The notes under the pieces: generated by a model
What the model was told of the DNA's origin: nothing
Database searches by the model: none
The model's input: only the letters and a program-made list of their open reading frames with translations
Made by a program: the position numbers and the translations under genes
In this document: piece by piece, positions 25,935 to 35,379 of the stretch
Layout: the number at the start of each line of letters is the position of its first letter
Numbering within the stretch: the first letter of the stretch is position 1
Assembly (NCBI GenBank): GCA_964036045.1
Contig: OZ038385.1
Coordinates: forward strand, 33,797,129-33,861,128
From: Eutreptiella sp. 'Long Island Sound 2002'
Taxonomy: Eukaryota; Euglenozoa; Euglenophyceae; Eutreptiales; Eutreptiaceae
DNA length: 64,000 nt
Direction: 5' to 3'

Positions 25935-26380
25935 GTGCCCTACCGGTGGACTGTTGCCGTTGATACGTTGGGCAACATTATATGGATTTGCCCCTTGGCC
26001 CCCGGGACATCAACAGATGTTTTTATTTGGGATGGGTATGGACCTTCTCGTACCCGAGGTGATTTCTTTGATTTCGAAGTTGGGGGCCATGATGGTGTTT
26101 ATAAAGGCCAGATTCGTGTCATTGTGCCATTCATTGGAAGAAAGAATGGCACTTTGACATCCCGCCAATGTTACAATGTTACAATGACGTGCACGGGTGG
26201 TATAGGGCACGCATTGAGCAGCTGTTTGCTCGGCTGTGGCACGCAAGATGAGGCAGAGGATGAGGCAGAAGTGTGTGTGTTGTGTTGCCAGATCGCTCCA
26301 CCGTCGCAGCTTGTGATGAGTGTAAGGAGCACTATTGTACTGAATGTATTGACACCCACACTTGTGGGACCAATGTTATG
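25935..26380 (+). pseudogene. PIF/Harbinger (HARBI1-like) DDE transposase relic 1
   Basis: The frame opens with a VDTLG...PGTSTDVFIWD block, then HDGVYKG...VPFIG and LTSRQ.CYN. These match the second half of DDE_Tnp_4 (Harbinger/HARBI1) nucleases, which cut and paste DNA. An 8-bp tandem duplication (TGTTACAA) after CYN shifts the frame. In the alternative frame the helix RARIEQLFARLW follows, keeping the catalytic Glu. Compared with the copy at 30305-30920, about 170 bp after LWH is deleted. An acidic stretch (DEAEDEAE) and a Cys/His cluster follow (ORF frame 26273-26581). The N-terminal third with the first catalytic Asp is missing. Flanking 48-bp repeat clusters suggest both belong to one element family. 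Confidence 0.72.
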
Positions 26381-26581
26381 ATGCAGCTCTACTGTTCGCG
26401 ATACCTCAATAACGCCTATCGCTCCTACTGGAGATCGATGCGGTTGTGCTATCCTAACCCCCCATTCTCCCAACTTGCTAAGGTGTTGACCAAGATCGCC
26501 CTTAAAGGAGCGAGAGTGGTACTGTGTACCCCAGTTTGCAACTTTCTTGAGCTGGGGCAGTTTGGGACACCTAATTCTTAG
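26381..26581 (+). pseudogene. Fragment of retrotransposon methyltransferase-like domain
   Basis: In the same frame as the Cys/His cluster (26273-26581) the sequence continues YCSR..NNAYRSYWRS, then NPPFSQLAKVLTKIA and a beta-strand-like VVLCTP. This matches the domain between protease and RT in the outer chromovirus (YANPRFSQLL...VLVVP at about 49430-49560) and the HPPEHLW block of the inner element. The NPPF tetrapeptide resembles motif IV of N6-adenine DNA methyltransferases. It appears to be a pol fragment joined to the transposase relic by rearrangement. Confidence 0.6.
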
Positions 26582-26659
26582 GGCGTTTCCAAGGGGTGTG
26601 CTTGGGGGCTCTTCGGGGGGAACATAGTCTAAAAGTAGCGCGCCGGGCAAACATTCCCC

Positions 26660-27095
26660 CTGAGTTGGGGTTAAGGACTCTGAATCCACGCTTTGTTGTG
26701 TGGCACTTTGACTTGGGGTCAAGGAGCCTGAATGTACGCTGTGTTGCCTGGCGCTTTGAGTTGGGGTTAGGGATTCGCAATCCACCCTGTGTTGTGTGGC
26801 GCTTTGAGGTGGGGTTAAGGACTCTAATTCCACGCTTTGTTGCGTGGTGCTTTGAGTTGGTGTTAAGGATTCACAATCCACACTTTGTTGCTTGGCGCTT
26901 TGAGTTGGGATTAGGGATTCTCAATCCACGCTTTGTTGCATGGCGCTTTGAGTCGGGGTTAAAGACTCTCAATCCACGCTTTGTTGCATGGCACTGTGAG
27001 TTCGGATGAGGGACTCTCAATCCACGCTTTGTTGCGTGGCGCTTTGAAATGAGATTGCGGATTCATAATCCACGCTTTGTTGCCTGGCCTTTTGA
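26660..27095. repeat. 48-bp hairpin repeats, cluster 2
   Basis: About nine tandem 48-bp units of the same family and orientation as 25550-25875, with stem variants such as CCACGC/GCATGG. Together the clusters bracket the Harbinger-like relic like subterminal repeats. Confidence 0.88.
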
Positions 27096-27735
27096 GTTAT
27101 GATAATTGCAAAGGTGCTGGTGTCCAGTGGTGGGTGAAAGGGTGTTAGTCCAGCTGTGTGTGTACCTGGGTTACACGGATGGCTGCAAATGCAGAAACTT
27201 TGGACGAATTTTGGATGAAGTTGAGTCGTTGTTTCGATTTTTGAGTTGTTGTTCGGAATTTTTTTCTCGATGAAACACACCACAGCACTGTTTTCATGGC
27301 TCGCACCAAAGGTGTTCGGAAATTGCTTGGCGGCAGAGTGTTGCCCGTGTTCGCAAACACTGGAACCATGTTGTTCAAGAGATTCGATTAGCAAACAAGT
27401 TGAATCTTTTCAACCAGTGTCCCCAATTTCCAATCCTTATGACACATTTCACAGACTCCATGCCCATCAATTCTATTCACAGGATATGCAGGGGGGTGCA
27501 AAAAGACGAAGTGGAAGAAATCCGAAAATGTCGAAATTCGTAAGTGTCTGTGTCGTATTTCTACAACATTTCCCGCGTAGGTCTTTCGGATTTTACCGGA
27601 CTCGTATTTCATACCATGCGATATTAGATGGCGGCAGTAGACATCTAATGTTTTCTAGGCAATGGTGTTATTGTTGTGTAATTTAGGGTAATTTAATGAA
27701 GTTTTTGTGCCTCTCGTGACCAAACTTTCTTTATT
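27096..27735. other. Unassigned spacer
   Basis: No domain or repeat recognised. Its right end, CTTTCTTTATTAG at 27724-27736, looks like a splice acceptor just before the pogo-like gene. Confidence 0.45.
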
Positions 27736-27739
27736 AGGG

Positions 27740-29241
27740 ATGTTAAGATATCTGCAGCGAGATGCCACAGCGTGTCAGCTGCAACAACGCCTCCGCACTG
27801 CGCACGACGAAGCCACAACCCAGACAAACAAAAAGCGTCCCAGAGGATTCCAGTGCACTGCACCGCCTGCCAAGAGACGCCTCAACGTAATTGGCGACGA
27901 CAGGACTTGGTTGAAGTGGACTGAAGCCCAGCGCCGAGGGGCTGTCAACAGCCTCGCCAGTACATCATACAACGCTTTGGTCTTGGCAGTGTGTGCCTGC
28001 GCGTAGTCGTCCACGTCTATGCAACACAGTGCGCCGCGACAAATCTCAAGCTTTGCTCCTCTTGTCTTCCAGTAGGGCTTTGGGTGCCCGCCGTTCAGCA
28101 CCCTTTGCACTTGGCGGCAGCAGTTCACGAATGGCGACGGCTCTCGCCGGCAAGGAGCCCCTGGGTTACTCACGGCAGAGGAAGAGAATGGCATGTTGGA
28201 AGTATGCCCTTATGGAGTGGGCGCTAAAGGCCGCACTGAACGGGTCCTGACCAACCGGCTCTGTCTTGTCCAGTACATGAAGACCATCCAAGCCGAAGGA
28301 ATTGTGTTTGACATCAAGGTCATCCAAGCGCTGGCGCAAGAGGTGGTGCGAGCACACAGACCAGAGACTGAGCACTTCAGCGTCTCGCGAGACTCGGCGA
28401 GCAAGTTCAAAAAGAGACACGGGTTAGGTCTGAGAAGGTGTGATGGCTGCGCTGTGGTTGGACTCGCCGCCACGGATGCCACTTCCACCATTTTGTCAGA
28501 TGCATCACGAGCGATCGACTGGAGTCCACTGAGCAAGAGTTGATCCGAGAGAACGCGTGGCGCGAAACCTACAATGCGGTCGTGAACAACCCAAGGAGGT
28601 TTGGCATCCCATGGGACGCAGCAATCGTCGACGATCTGCAGCTCGCAATGGATGAGACGCCACTGCAGTATGTGCCCAAGTTCTCCGGTGCCTTCTCGAG
28701 CAAGTCTCACCTGTGCAATCCAGGGGATCAGTTGCCAAATCCCAGCATGAGGAAGTACATCCAGGACAGAATCCGAGAGCGAGCAGTGAAGCACGGGATC
28801 CTGGTGCACACCAAGGTGGTGCCGAGCCGGACCAAGCTGGACGAGAGTGAGAGGACCATGAAGAAGTTGCTGCTGCGCTGGATTGGTGAGTGGATGCACA
28901 TCGCTGCGTCGGGTTCCCAGATCACTGCTTCTTGGAGGATGTGTCTGGATCAGACTCCCATTGCCGGGAGTGTCGATGAGATTGAGATTCCAAGGGGGGT
29001 GATTTGTTTAGGGCCACCTGTGGAATTGCGCCCTGTGGTTGAAGAGAGAGAAGAGGAGGAACCAGTGGTTCCAGAAGCCCCAGAACCAGAACCAGGAGAG
29101 GATGCTGAACCTGCCCCTGCAGCTGCGCCTAGGTTGGACGACCCTTTTGCAGTGGATGTAGCTGTAGCAGCAGCAACAGCAGTGCCGAGCATCAGAAGGA
29201 GGACGACAAGGGGCGTAGCAAGGGAACGCAACGCGAGGTGA
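27740..29241 (+). CDS. Spliced pogo/CENP-B-like transposase gene with most of its DDE core missing
   Basis: Three exons can be read: 27740-27988, 28076-28437 and 28500-29241. Intron 1 is 87 nt and phase 0; intron 2 is 62 nt; both are GT-AG. Exon 1 encodes a basic segment (NKKRPRG, AKRR). Exon 2 gives a psq-like helix-turn-helix (FSTLCTWRQQF), LLTAEEE, and the CENP-B/Tc5 DNA-binding end FSVSRDSASKFKKRHGL. Exon 3 continues into the AMDETPLQY motif, matching the first catalytic Asp of DDE_1 transposases. It then passes within about 70 residues to the usual C-terminal W...ITASW helix, so the rest of the catalytic fold is absent. An acidic, Pro-rich tail follows (EREEEEP, PEPEPGED). In-frame splicing argues against simple decay. 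It may be a domesticated DNA-binding protein or an internally deleted transposase. A further exon after a TTTTTTGCAG acceptor at 29424 is possible. Confidence 0.55.
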
Positions 29242-30300
29242 CGCGTGAACGCGCAGCAAGCCAGCGCGACGCCAGGAACAAGCGCGCCGAAGTGAAGAAG
29301 AAGGCAGAAGCCAGCAGCGACGACAGCAGCAGTGACGCCAATGATGGGTGCGATCACTTTGATCTGTACGTGTCACATCACAGAGACACATGCTAATTTA
29401 TTTGCCACTGTGTGTTTTTTTGCAGACTCTGCAATCAGCGGACTCTGCAGTTCGAGCCCCAACACATTTTTTTAACCCTATTTCTCAGTGTTAATATATT
29501 ATGCCCAGATCCGTGTGTACCAGTTTGTCCTTTCGGCCTGTGCCAGGTTCCCTTGGGCCTGTGGAAGGCTGTCCACTTTGGAAGGCTGCTTTGGGCCTGT
29601 GGATGGCACAACGCCTCTGCTGATGTACTGTCTGCTCTCCAGGTGCACACAAGGGTCTGAGGATCCATTTATTCACAGTGAGTGGACTCACTGCTCCTTA
29701 TTTTTTTGTGACATACTGGTGGGTCAGTGGTGGGAAGGCTGCCTTGCAGCCTAGTATACTTTGAATCAAGGCACAAACATTGTTATAAATTTTTTCTGTA
29801 TTCAACATGCCTCCCTGCTACGTTGTGGTTTATTCTGGTTCATTGTTCGGGCAGTGGCAAAAGCAGGGTTTCATTTATAAAAGAAAAGAATTTGTAGAAA
29901 CAAAATTTACAAGAAAACATTTGTGTGCATGGAAGTTTGAAAAAAAATTCAGTAGTATAGCATAAGTGAAACAAAAAACAAAACAAACAAAAGGAAAAGT
30001 TGTTAAATAAAAAGTGACACATGGAAGCAGAAATGTTTAGAAAAACTTTGAATTTAAAAAAAGTTTGAAATTTTAGTAGTTGGTAAACGATTTTTTTTAC
30101 TGAAAGTGCTAAAGCAAAGAGGATGTTGGTGAATTTTGGGTGCTTTTCTGAATTTAGATACGAAAAGCACATGGGTTCTTCTGATTTTGGCAGTAAAAAG
30201 TGGTTTCAAACCGCATGTTTCTAATTTTGGCTTCATTTGGAGTTTTGCACCGCCCTGTGGAGTGCCGATCTGTAGAATCCTGAGTATGCGTCGCATGTTT
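29242..30300. other. Unassigned, partly AT-rich spacer
   Basis: No coding signal recognised. 29840-30170 is clearly A/T-richer than its neighbours. Confidence 0.45.
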
Positions 30301-30304
30301 GCCA

Positions 30305-30920
30305 CGTGATTGTTGCCGTTAATATATTTAGCCACATTATATGGGCTTGTTCCTTGGCCCCTGGACATCCACTGATGTGTTGATTTGGGCTGGCTTTGGA
30401 GCTTTTCATACCCAAGGTGATTTCTTTGATTTCGAAGCTGAGGGCTTATAGAGGTTGGATTCATGTCGTTGTGACGTTTTTTCGAAGAAAGACTGGCACT
30501 TTAACAGCCCGCCAACGATGTTATAATGACGTGCATGGGTGGTATAGGGCACGTATTGTGCGAAGGTTTGCTAGGTTGTGGCATTGGGGTTTGGTTAAGA
30601 ACATCTCCCATTGCGGTCCAAATGATTGGCACCAGTCAGTCCGTATTTTGTTGCATTTTATACGATTTTGCATTCAGAGGCACGTCCGTCAGCCCTCCTA
30701 CGGACCATGGAAGCATGTCCCACCTCATGTTTGGACTGACCAGAGCAACTCGGCTGACACGCAAGATGAGGCAGAGAATGAGGCAGAAGTGTGGATGTGG
30801 TGTTGCCAAAAGCGCTCCGCTGTCACGGCTTGTGATCAGTGGAAACGGCACTATTGTACTGAATGTATTGACACCGACGCTTGTGGGTCCAATGTTGTTT
30901 GTCAAGTACAATACAAATGA
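30305..30920 (+). pseudogene. PIF/Harbinger (HARBI1-like) DDE transposase relic 2
   Basis: This is homologous to the relic at 25935 but retains the middle section. It starts like copy 1 (GTTGCCGTTRATAY), then has a stop and frameshifts near 30380-30450. From 30450 it reads LTARQRCYNDVHGWYRARI..RFARLWHWGLVKNI, followed by about 55 residues missing from copy 1, the DEAENEAE stretch and the cluster CCQ...C...HYCTECID...CG. Where copy 1 has the catalytic Glu after RARI, this copy has Val, so it would be inactive. About 145 bp past its end is the TAGCGCACCGGGC motif that also follows copy 1, suggesting a conserved 3' region of the family. Confidence 0.72.
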
Positions 30921-31534
30921 TAGTCACAGTTGTTGAGTTCACAACTACTGCTTTAGTATGCAACATGCTTTGCAAGGAAGGTGTGCAGTGCAACCTGGTC
31001 GACTTCGGGGGCTTTTCTATAGGAGGGTAGATCTGGGGCTGAAGTTGGGATAGTAAATAGAAATGTAGCGCACCGGGCATGGGCCGGACAAACATTCTCC
31101 CAAAAAACCCCCCCGTTGTTGACAACCCTCTTGTTAATCCCCCCTTCCTATTTATGGACTCAAACCTACGAAAGGAGTTTGGTACCATGCACCTAGCACC
31201 TTCGTCCATTCCCCTGCTGGGCACACCCCCCTCCCCGCTGTAGGGTGATCCCCCGGCCCACCACCAACCCGGCATCTCTCCTTTGTTGACATTCCCCCTT
31301 TTGCACAAAAAACCATGGCGCGTACCTAAGAGCACCCGTCCGGCATGAACAGTGAAGATGAACAGTAAATCAGAGGAATGATTGAAGATGATGGTGACAG
31401 GCAGATTCTCAGAGGTCTAATTGTTCATAATCAGATCATGATGCAGAAATGACATGATGGGTCATGATGGGGCACATGAGTGGAGTTCAGTGGCACCATG
31501 ATGGCCAGTCCTACTGAGTGGGCAGTTCAAGAGA

Positions 31535-33224
31535 CTTAGGCGGCTCAAGTTGCATGGTCAAAATCAGACCAAATGCACCCAATTCGGACCATGCAAAAAA
31601 ACAGTTTTTCACAGGCTCTGTTTTTTGAAAACAGAATATTGGTCCAAAGAAAGTATCTTCCTTACCATTTGTGCCATTTTGTGCCTTTTTTCGGACAGCC
31701 GAAAACAAAAAAGAACTAGCAAAAAATAAATAAATCTTATGATTTCAGTGGAAAATGATGTGCTTTTAGCGGAAATTGGCCAATAAATACATTTTGCGTT
31801 CCCCTTGTTTTTTGGATGAACATGGTCTGCAGAAAACATGATTGCAACATCATTTTCCGTTCTGCATGTTCATTGCATACCTGGAAAAATGATTTATTGA
31901 TCATATTCTATGCGCGAGGCCTCGCGCAATCAAGAACAAGGATCATTAAAACAGAAGCATGGCGGATTAAAAATCAATGCAAAGCATATGCAACATGTGG
32001 TTCAAGGGCTGCCCCATGCGCGAGGCCTCGCGCATAACTTACTAAACCAAAAACCTCACCCGATTCATTTTCCTTTGGAAAGACGGCTTGAGGGTCGAGT
32101 GGTCTTACTACCCACCGCACGGTTTGATTTTTGATTTGCACTGCCTGGAAAAACAGGTATAGGTTGTGATTTTCAAGTTCTGGGACTGCATTGCAGTCCT
32201 CATTGCGCGAGGCCTCGCGCAAAAAAAGGCCCAGAAAATATATTCTTTGTACCATTGTGATGGGTTCTCATCTGATAGCGCTTGTGCACAACCTTCACTG
32301 AAGCAACGAGTACAAGTAGTTTACCAGAAGTTTGCCCCCCCCGGAGGCGGAAAATTTCTTTTTGGGCTTGGTCAGCCCCTGCGCTTGGCAGACTGCTTCC
32401 CCCAGGGCACCTTCTTTCTCGAGGTATCGAACATCATCTTGATAATTGGTGTCGTTTGCACTACATTGCATTTTACTCTCCGAAAAATCAGTTTTTTTGG
32501 CCCAAACAAACGCTCAAAAAAGTGCCACCCATGACAAATTCATATTTTCTTTGCACATTTTACTTTCATCTATAGTCAACAACGGAAGAATCAAGTTTTT
32601 CTTCAGCCAAAGCTACAAGGGGGGTCCCTGTCGAGCTCAGCGTCATCTGTTGAGTGGACATGCTTCATGTGTTACCAGTGATACTCTTTTTTTTGCTTGA
32701 CACTCCCCATAACTTGTGGCAGGTGTGCATCATGAGCAATGCTGAAGGATGCACCCTGTGCAACACCTCCAACGTATGTGCTCCTTTTGTTAGGAATGCA
32801 ACAACATTAGAAATGATTTCTTGAGTCATCAATTAGATTTGCAAGGCTTGTTTAGAGCGCTGAATGTCCGCACGCGTAAACATATTGTACAATGTGATCA
32901 AGTCAAGGGTGCCTGTAATGTCACTCCAGTGTAGGCGCCTGCTTGATTCCTCAATTCTACCATCATTACCTGACTTTGGAGGGGCAATGGACTGCTCCTT
33001 GCGCGAGGCCTCGCGCAAGGAACAGTCCATTGCCCCCAAAAAAGCATTTTTTGGACCCATGAGGACCAAGAAAAGGCCAAAATTCCTTACATAAGAGTTC
33101 TTTTGGTGTTTCAAAAACGACTTGATTTTTTGCAAGCCAAAGAATCGTTCTTTTGATGTTTTTTGAGGCCCTGTTTTTTGGGCACTTTCTGTCGTTTTTT
33201 ACCATGCAACTTGAGCCGCCTAAG
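31535..33224. mobile_element. 1,690-bp DNA transposon with perfect 24-bp TIRs, non-autonomous
   Basis: The ends are exact inverted repeats of 24 bp beginning CTTAGGCGGCTCAAGTTGCA. They are flanked by AGAGA at 31530-31534 and 33225-33229. The 3' LTR of the host element shows the empty site with a single AGAGA (60542-60546), which proves the insertion. No transposase is encoded. Inside are four copies of the palindrome GCGCGAGGCCTCGCGC (31911, 32016, 32203, 33001). A 5-bp TSD with this TIR does not match hAT (8 bp), CACTA (3 bp), Mutator (9 bp) or mariner (TA) habits, so I leave the superfamily open. Confidence 0.93.
32981..33036. repeat. 56-bp near-perfect palindrome
   Basis: Arms of 28 bp centred between 33008 and 33009 match except for one base pair. 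The core GCGCGAGGCCTCGCGC is the motif found three more times in this transposon as 18- to 20-bp perfect palindromes (31911-31928, 32016-32035, 32203-32222). It could extrude as a cruciform. Confidence 0.93.
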
Positions 33225-33443
33225 AGAGATAAAGGTCAGAACTGAACTTAGGTGATAGTAAAAGGCCCAGAAACCACAGAAGACATATCTTTTACATGTA
33301 TTTTATGCTCTAAAGACGTGTGCATATTTTTGGGTCTTTGTCTAGCCTTTTATGCCATGGACCTACAATCAGTGGTGGACTTTCATCAGCAAGTTTGATC
33401 CTGAATTTTTGCTTTGTGCTAGGGTGTAAGGCGGAAATCTTTC

Positions 33444-33459
33444 TGGTAGCAGAGGCCGG
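33444..33459 (+). promoter_or_regulatory. Outer element primer-binding site (initiator tRNA-Met type)
   Basis: TGGTAGCAGAGGCCGG directly follows the 5' LTR and resembles the complement of the 3' end of initiator tRNA-Met (TGGTATCAGAGCC in plants), the usual primer for minus-strand synthesis in many Ty1/Ty3 elements. Confidence 0.75.
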
Positions 33460-33592
33460 AGCTGTAGCAACTCCAGTACCCTGCCTGGCAGATTTTGAAA
33501 ATCGCAAAATCTGAGATTTTCATCATCTCAATCATCATCACATTTCATCAACCCCAGGCTAGCCCTCTAGTTCTACAACCCAGCTGTTTGAC

Positions 33593-34976
33593 ATGGCCCC
33601 ACCCAAAGGTTCAAAGGCAAAAAGGCGAGAAGATAAGACACTCAGAAGGGTACGTGTGCGTTCAGAGATAAGGTTAAAAGGGAGCGCCGAGCGAGAGAGA
33701 GTCAGGGCATTGAAGGCAAGGAATGCAAGGTTCAGTGAGTCAGAGAAGTCAAGATTGAGAGAGTCAGAGAAGTCAACATCGCACGGCGCTAACACTCTAA
33801 CAGAAGCAAAGCCTGTACCAACTCCCTCGCAATCTTCTGGGTGCGCGTACGAAGACACTCACGCGCATGGAGAGAGGGTAAGGCTCGCGCCCCAAGCAGG
33901 TCCTGCGCGCGAGACAAGGCCTGCGCGCGAAACCAGGATACTCTTCGAGGCTGATCCTGCGTGCGAAGCAAGACCCATGCGTGAAGCAATGCAGGTGCCA
34001 GAGACTGGTTATGCGACTGGTTATGCGAACGAAGAGTGGACCACACGCATATGCGAGGCTGGTCCTTCGCGCGCAAGTGGACAAACGCGTGAAGTTGATG
34101 CGGAGTTCGAATGGTTAGAAGATCTTGCAGAACACCTGAAAACAATGGGCAAAGACAAGGTGTTGAGGGACCTGTTGGCGCGCGACGACAAGAAGGAGAG
34201 CAACGAGTTGCACGATCTACATGAGTACGAACTACCACCTCGCGCTACTGGGAAAGAGCAAGACCCTACTCGACACGACCTCTTACACAAGATGGAAACA
34301 CTGACACTGGAACTGAATCAGATGAAGGAAGGCAGCAAGTTGACACACCTGGACACCACCATCACAGGCCTGTTGTACCTAGGTGACAAGCGCTCGCCCT
34401 TTGTTCCACGACAAACCTATGGCAAGTCGACGCCCTTGTTCAAGAAGTCAGTACCCATCAAGGCGCTACACGAAGCACACCTACATGGCCTTCGAATTCT
34501 TGCGTGCTTGGTGGTGCCAACAGAGCTCGAAACTGAAGACTCTGAAGAAGAAGCAGAGCGAAGGAGAGAAAGGAAGGGTGTCGCCACAGCGAATATCGAA
34601 ACACCACTGCCTGTGTTCACTGGAAGGAACATTGTCTTCTTGGCAAAGGACTTCGCGCGCTTTCTGAGACTCACAGGTCAAACCAAAGTGTCAGACATGA
34701 TCAAAGCTGACCTCGTTGTGACTGGGTGCAAAACAGACTGGTTGCGCGAACTCCTAGAAGACCTGTTGTCTGAATCTAACACCTTCGTGGAGTTTCTTTC
34801 TAAGATTGAGGAGACCTTCCCTGTGTTCGAGACTGATATGCACACTCGCCAACAACTCTTAGATCTCTCCAAGTTTAAGGAGTTCCCCAAGCTGGACGAG
34901 ATCAATCAGATGGAGGCAAGAATCAGAAAGCTGGTTGCAAGGCTTACCTGTGGTTACTCTGAGTACGACAAACTGA
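33593..34976 (+). pseudogene. gag: Outer element gag, 5' part (interrupted by the inner element)
   Basis: The frame starts with ATG at 33593, 134 bp after the primer site. The first about 170 residues are Arg/Glu/Ala-rich with repeated PxREx and PxCEA units. A capsid-like part follows (FLAKDFARFLRLTG..., then WLRELLEDLL and QQLLDLSKFKEF), as in Ty3-type Gag. The frame runs into the inner LTR retrotransposon after its codon for Leu at 34973-34975 and resumes at 48079. Frame and codon phase match exactly when the insertion and one ACTGA are removed. Gag forms the virus-like particle shell and packages RNA. Confidence 0.88.
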
Positions 34977-35361
34977 TGAATGATAATGATAATGAAACAG
35001 TGATACACACCCCAACGTGAGTCAGAGAGTGCGCGCACAGCAGAGATGGCGCGCACATTATGGATGATCATTTGCACGTTGTTGATTGTTTATAATTAAA
35101 CTCAGATCACGCTTTATTTATAAGATTGAACGCTCTGTGACTTGCAAAAGACGCTGCGAAGTAGGACAGAACTAACTGTGCATAATGTTGTGAGTTTTCT
35201 GTACTACACTGCAGGGTCTTGCATTTTTAATGATGATTTGGACTCAATCTTGTATGTGCCATTGCTGATTGTGTATTCTGTGGGATCCGGAGTCGTTAGC
35301 CCAAAACTCTGCAATTTCGGAAATCTCAAAGTAAGATGGAGGTTACACCAATCTCAAAACA
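34977..35361 (+). repeat. Inner element 5' LTR
   Basis: Starts TGAATGATAATGATAATG, where the 3' LTR has only TGTAATG, an 11-bp difference made of short AATGAT-like repeats. Ends CTCAAAACA. The last 26 bases contain the ATG (35336) that opens the gag frame. Confidence 0.96.
35113..35124 (+). promoter_or_regulatory. TATA-like motif in inner LTR
   Basis: TTTATTTATAAG lies in the only AT-rich part of the LTR, with another TATAATTAAA at 35091. Either could serve as the core promoter of the element; the same bases occur in the 3' LTR. No transcription start can be seen from sequence. Confidence 0.4.
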
Positions 35362-35379
35362 TGGTAGCAAGCATAAGCG
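35362..35379 (+). promoter_or_regulatory. Inner element primer-binding site
   Basis: TGGTAGCAAGCATAAGCG starts at the first base after the LTR. Its first 8 bases match the initiator-tRNA-Met-type site of the outer element; beyond that the match weakens, so the primer could be another tRNA. Confidence 0.55.

Larger units (their letters stand above)
31338..33443 (+). repeat. Outer element 5' LTR, interrupted
   Basis: Homologous to 60349-60760. The match begins at GTCCGGCATG and ends at AAATCTTTC just before the primer-binding site. A TIR element at 31535-33224 splits it. Upstream of 31338 there is no similarity to the sequence before the 3' LTR, although a polypurine tract about 155 bp upstream of the 3' repeat suggests the true LTR may be longer and this copy 5'-truncated. 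Confidence 0.9.

Noticed and set aside
25372-26881. Minus-strand ORFs with 16-residue SLTPTQ repeats
   Set aside because: A 48-bp repeat keeps any stop-free frame open; the strand is antisense to the transposase relic.
25550-27095. CRISPR-like array
   Set aside because: Units are contiguous with no unique spacers, and the context is eukaryotic.
28210-28899. 229-codon minus-strand ORF
   Set aside because: It is antisense to the pogo-like exons, which have recognisable motifs; it has none.
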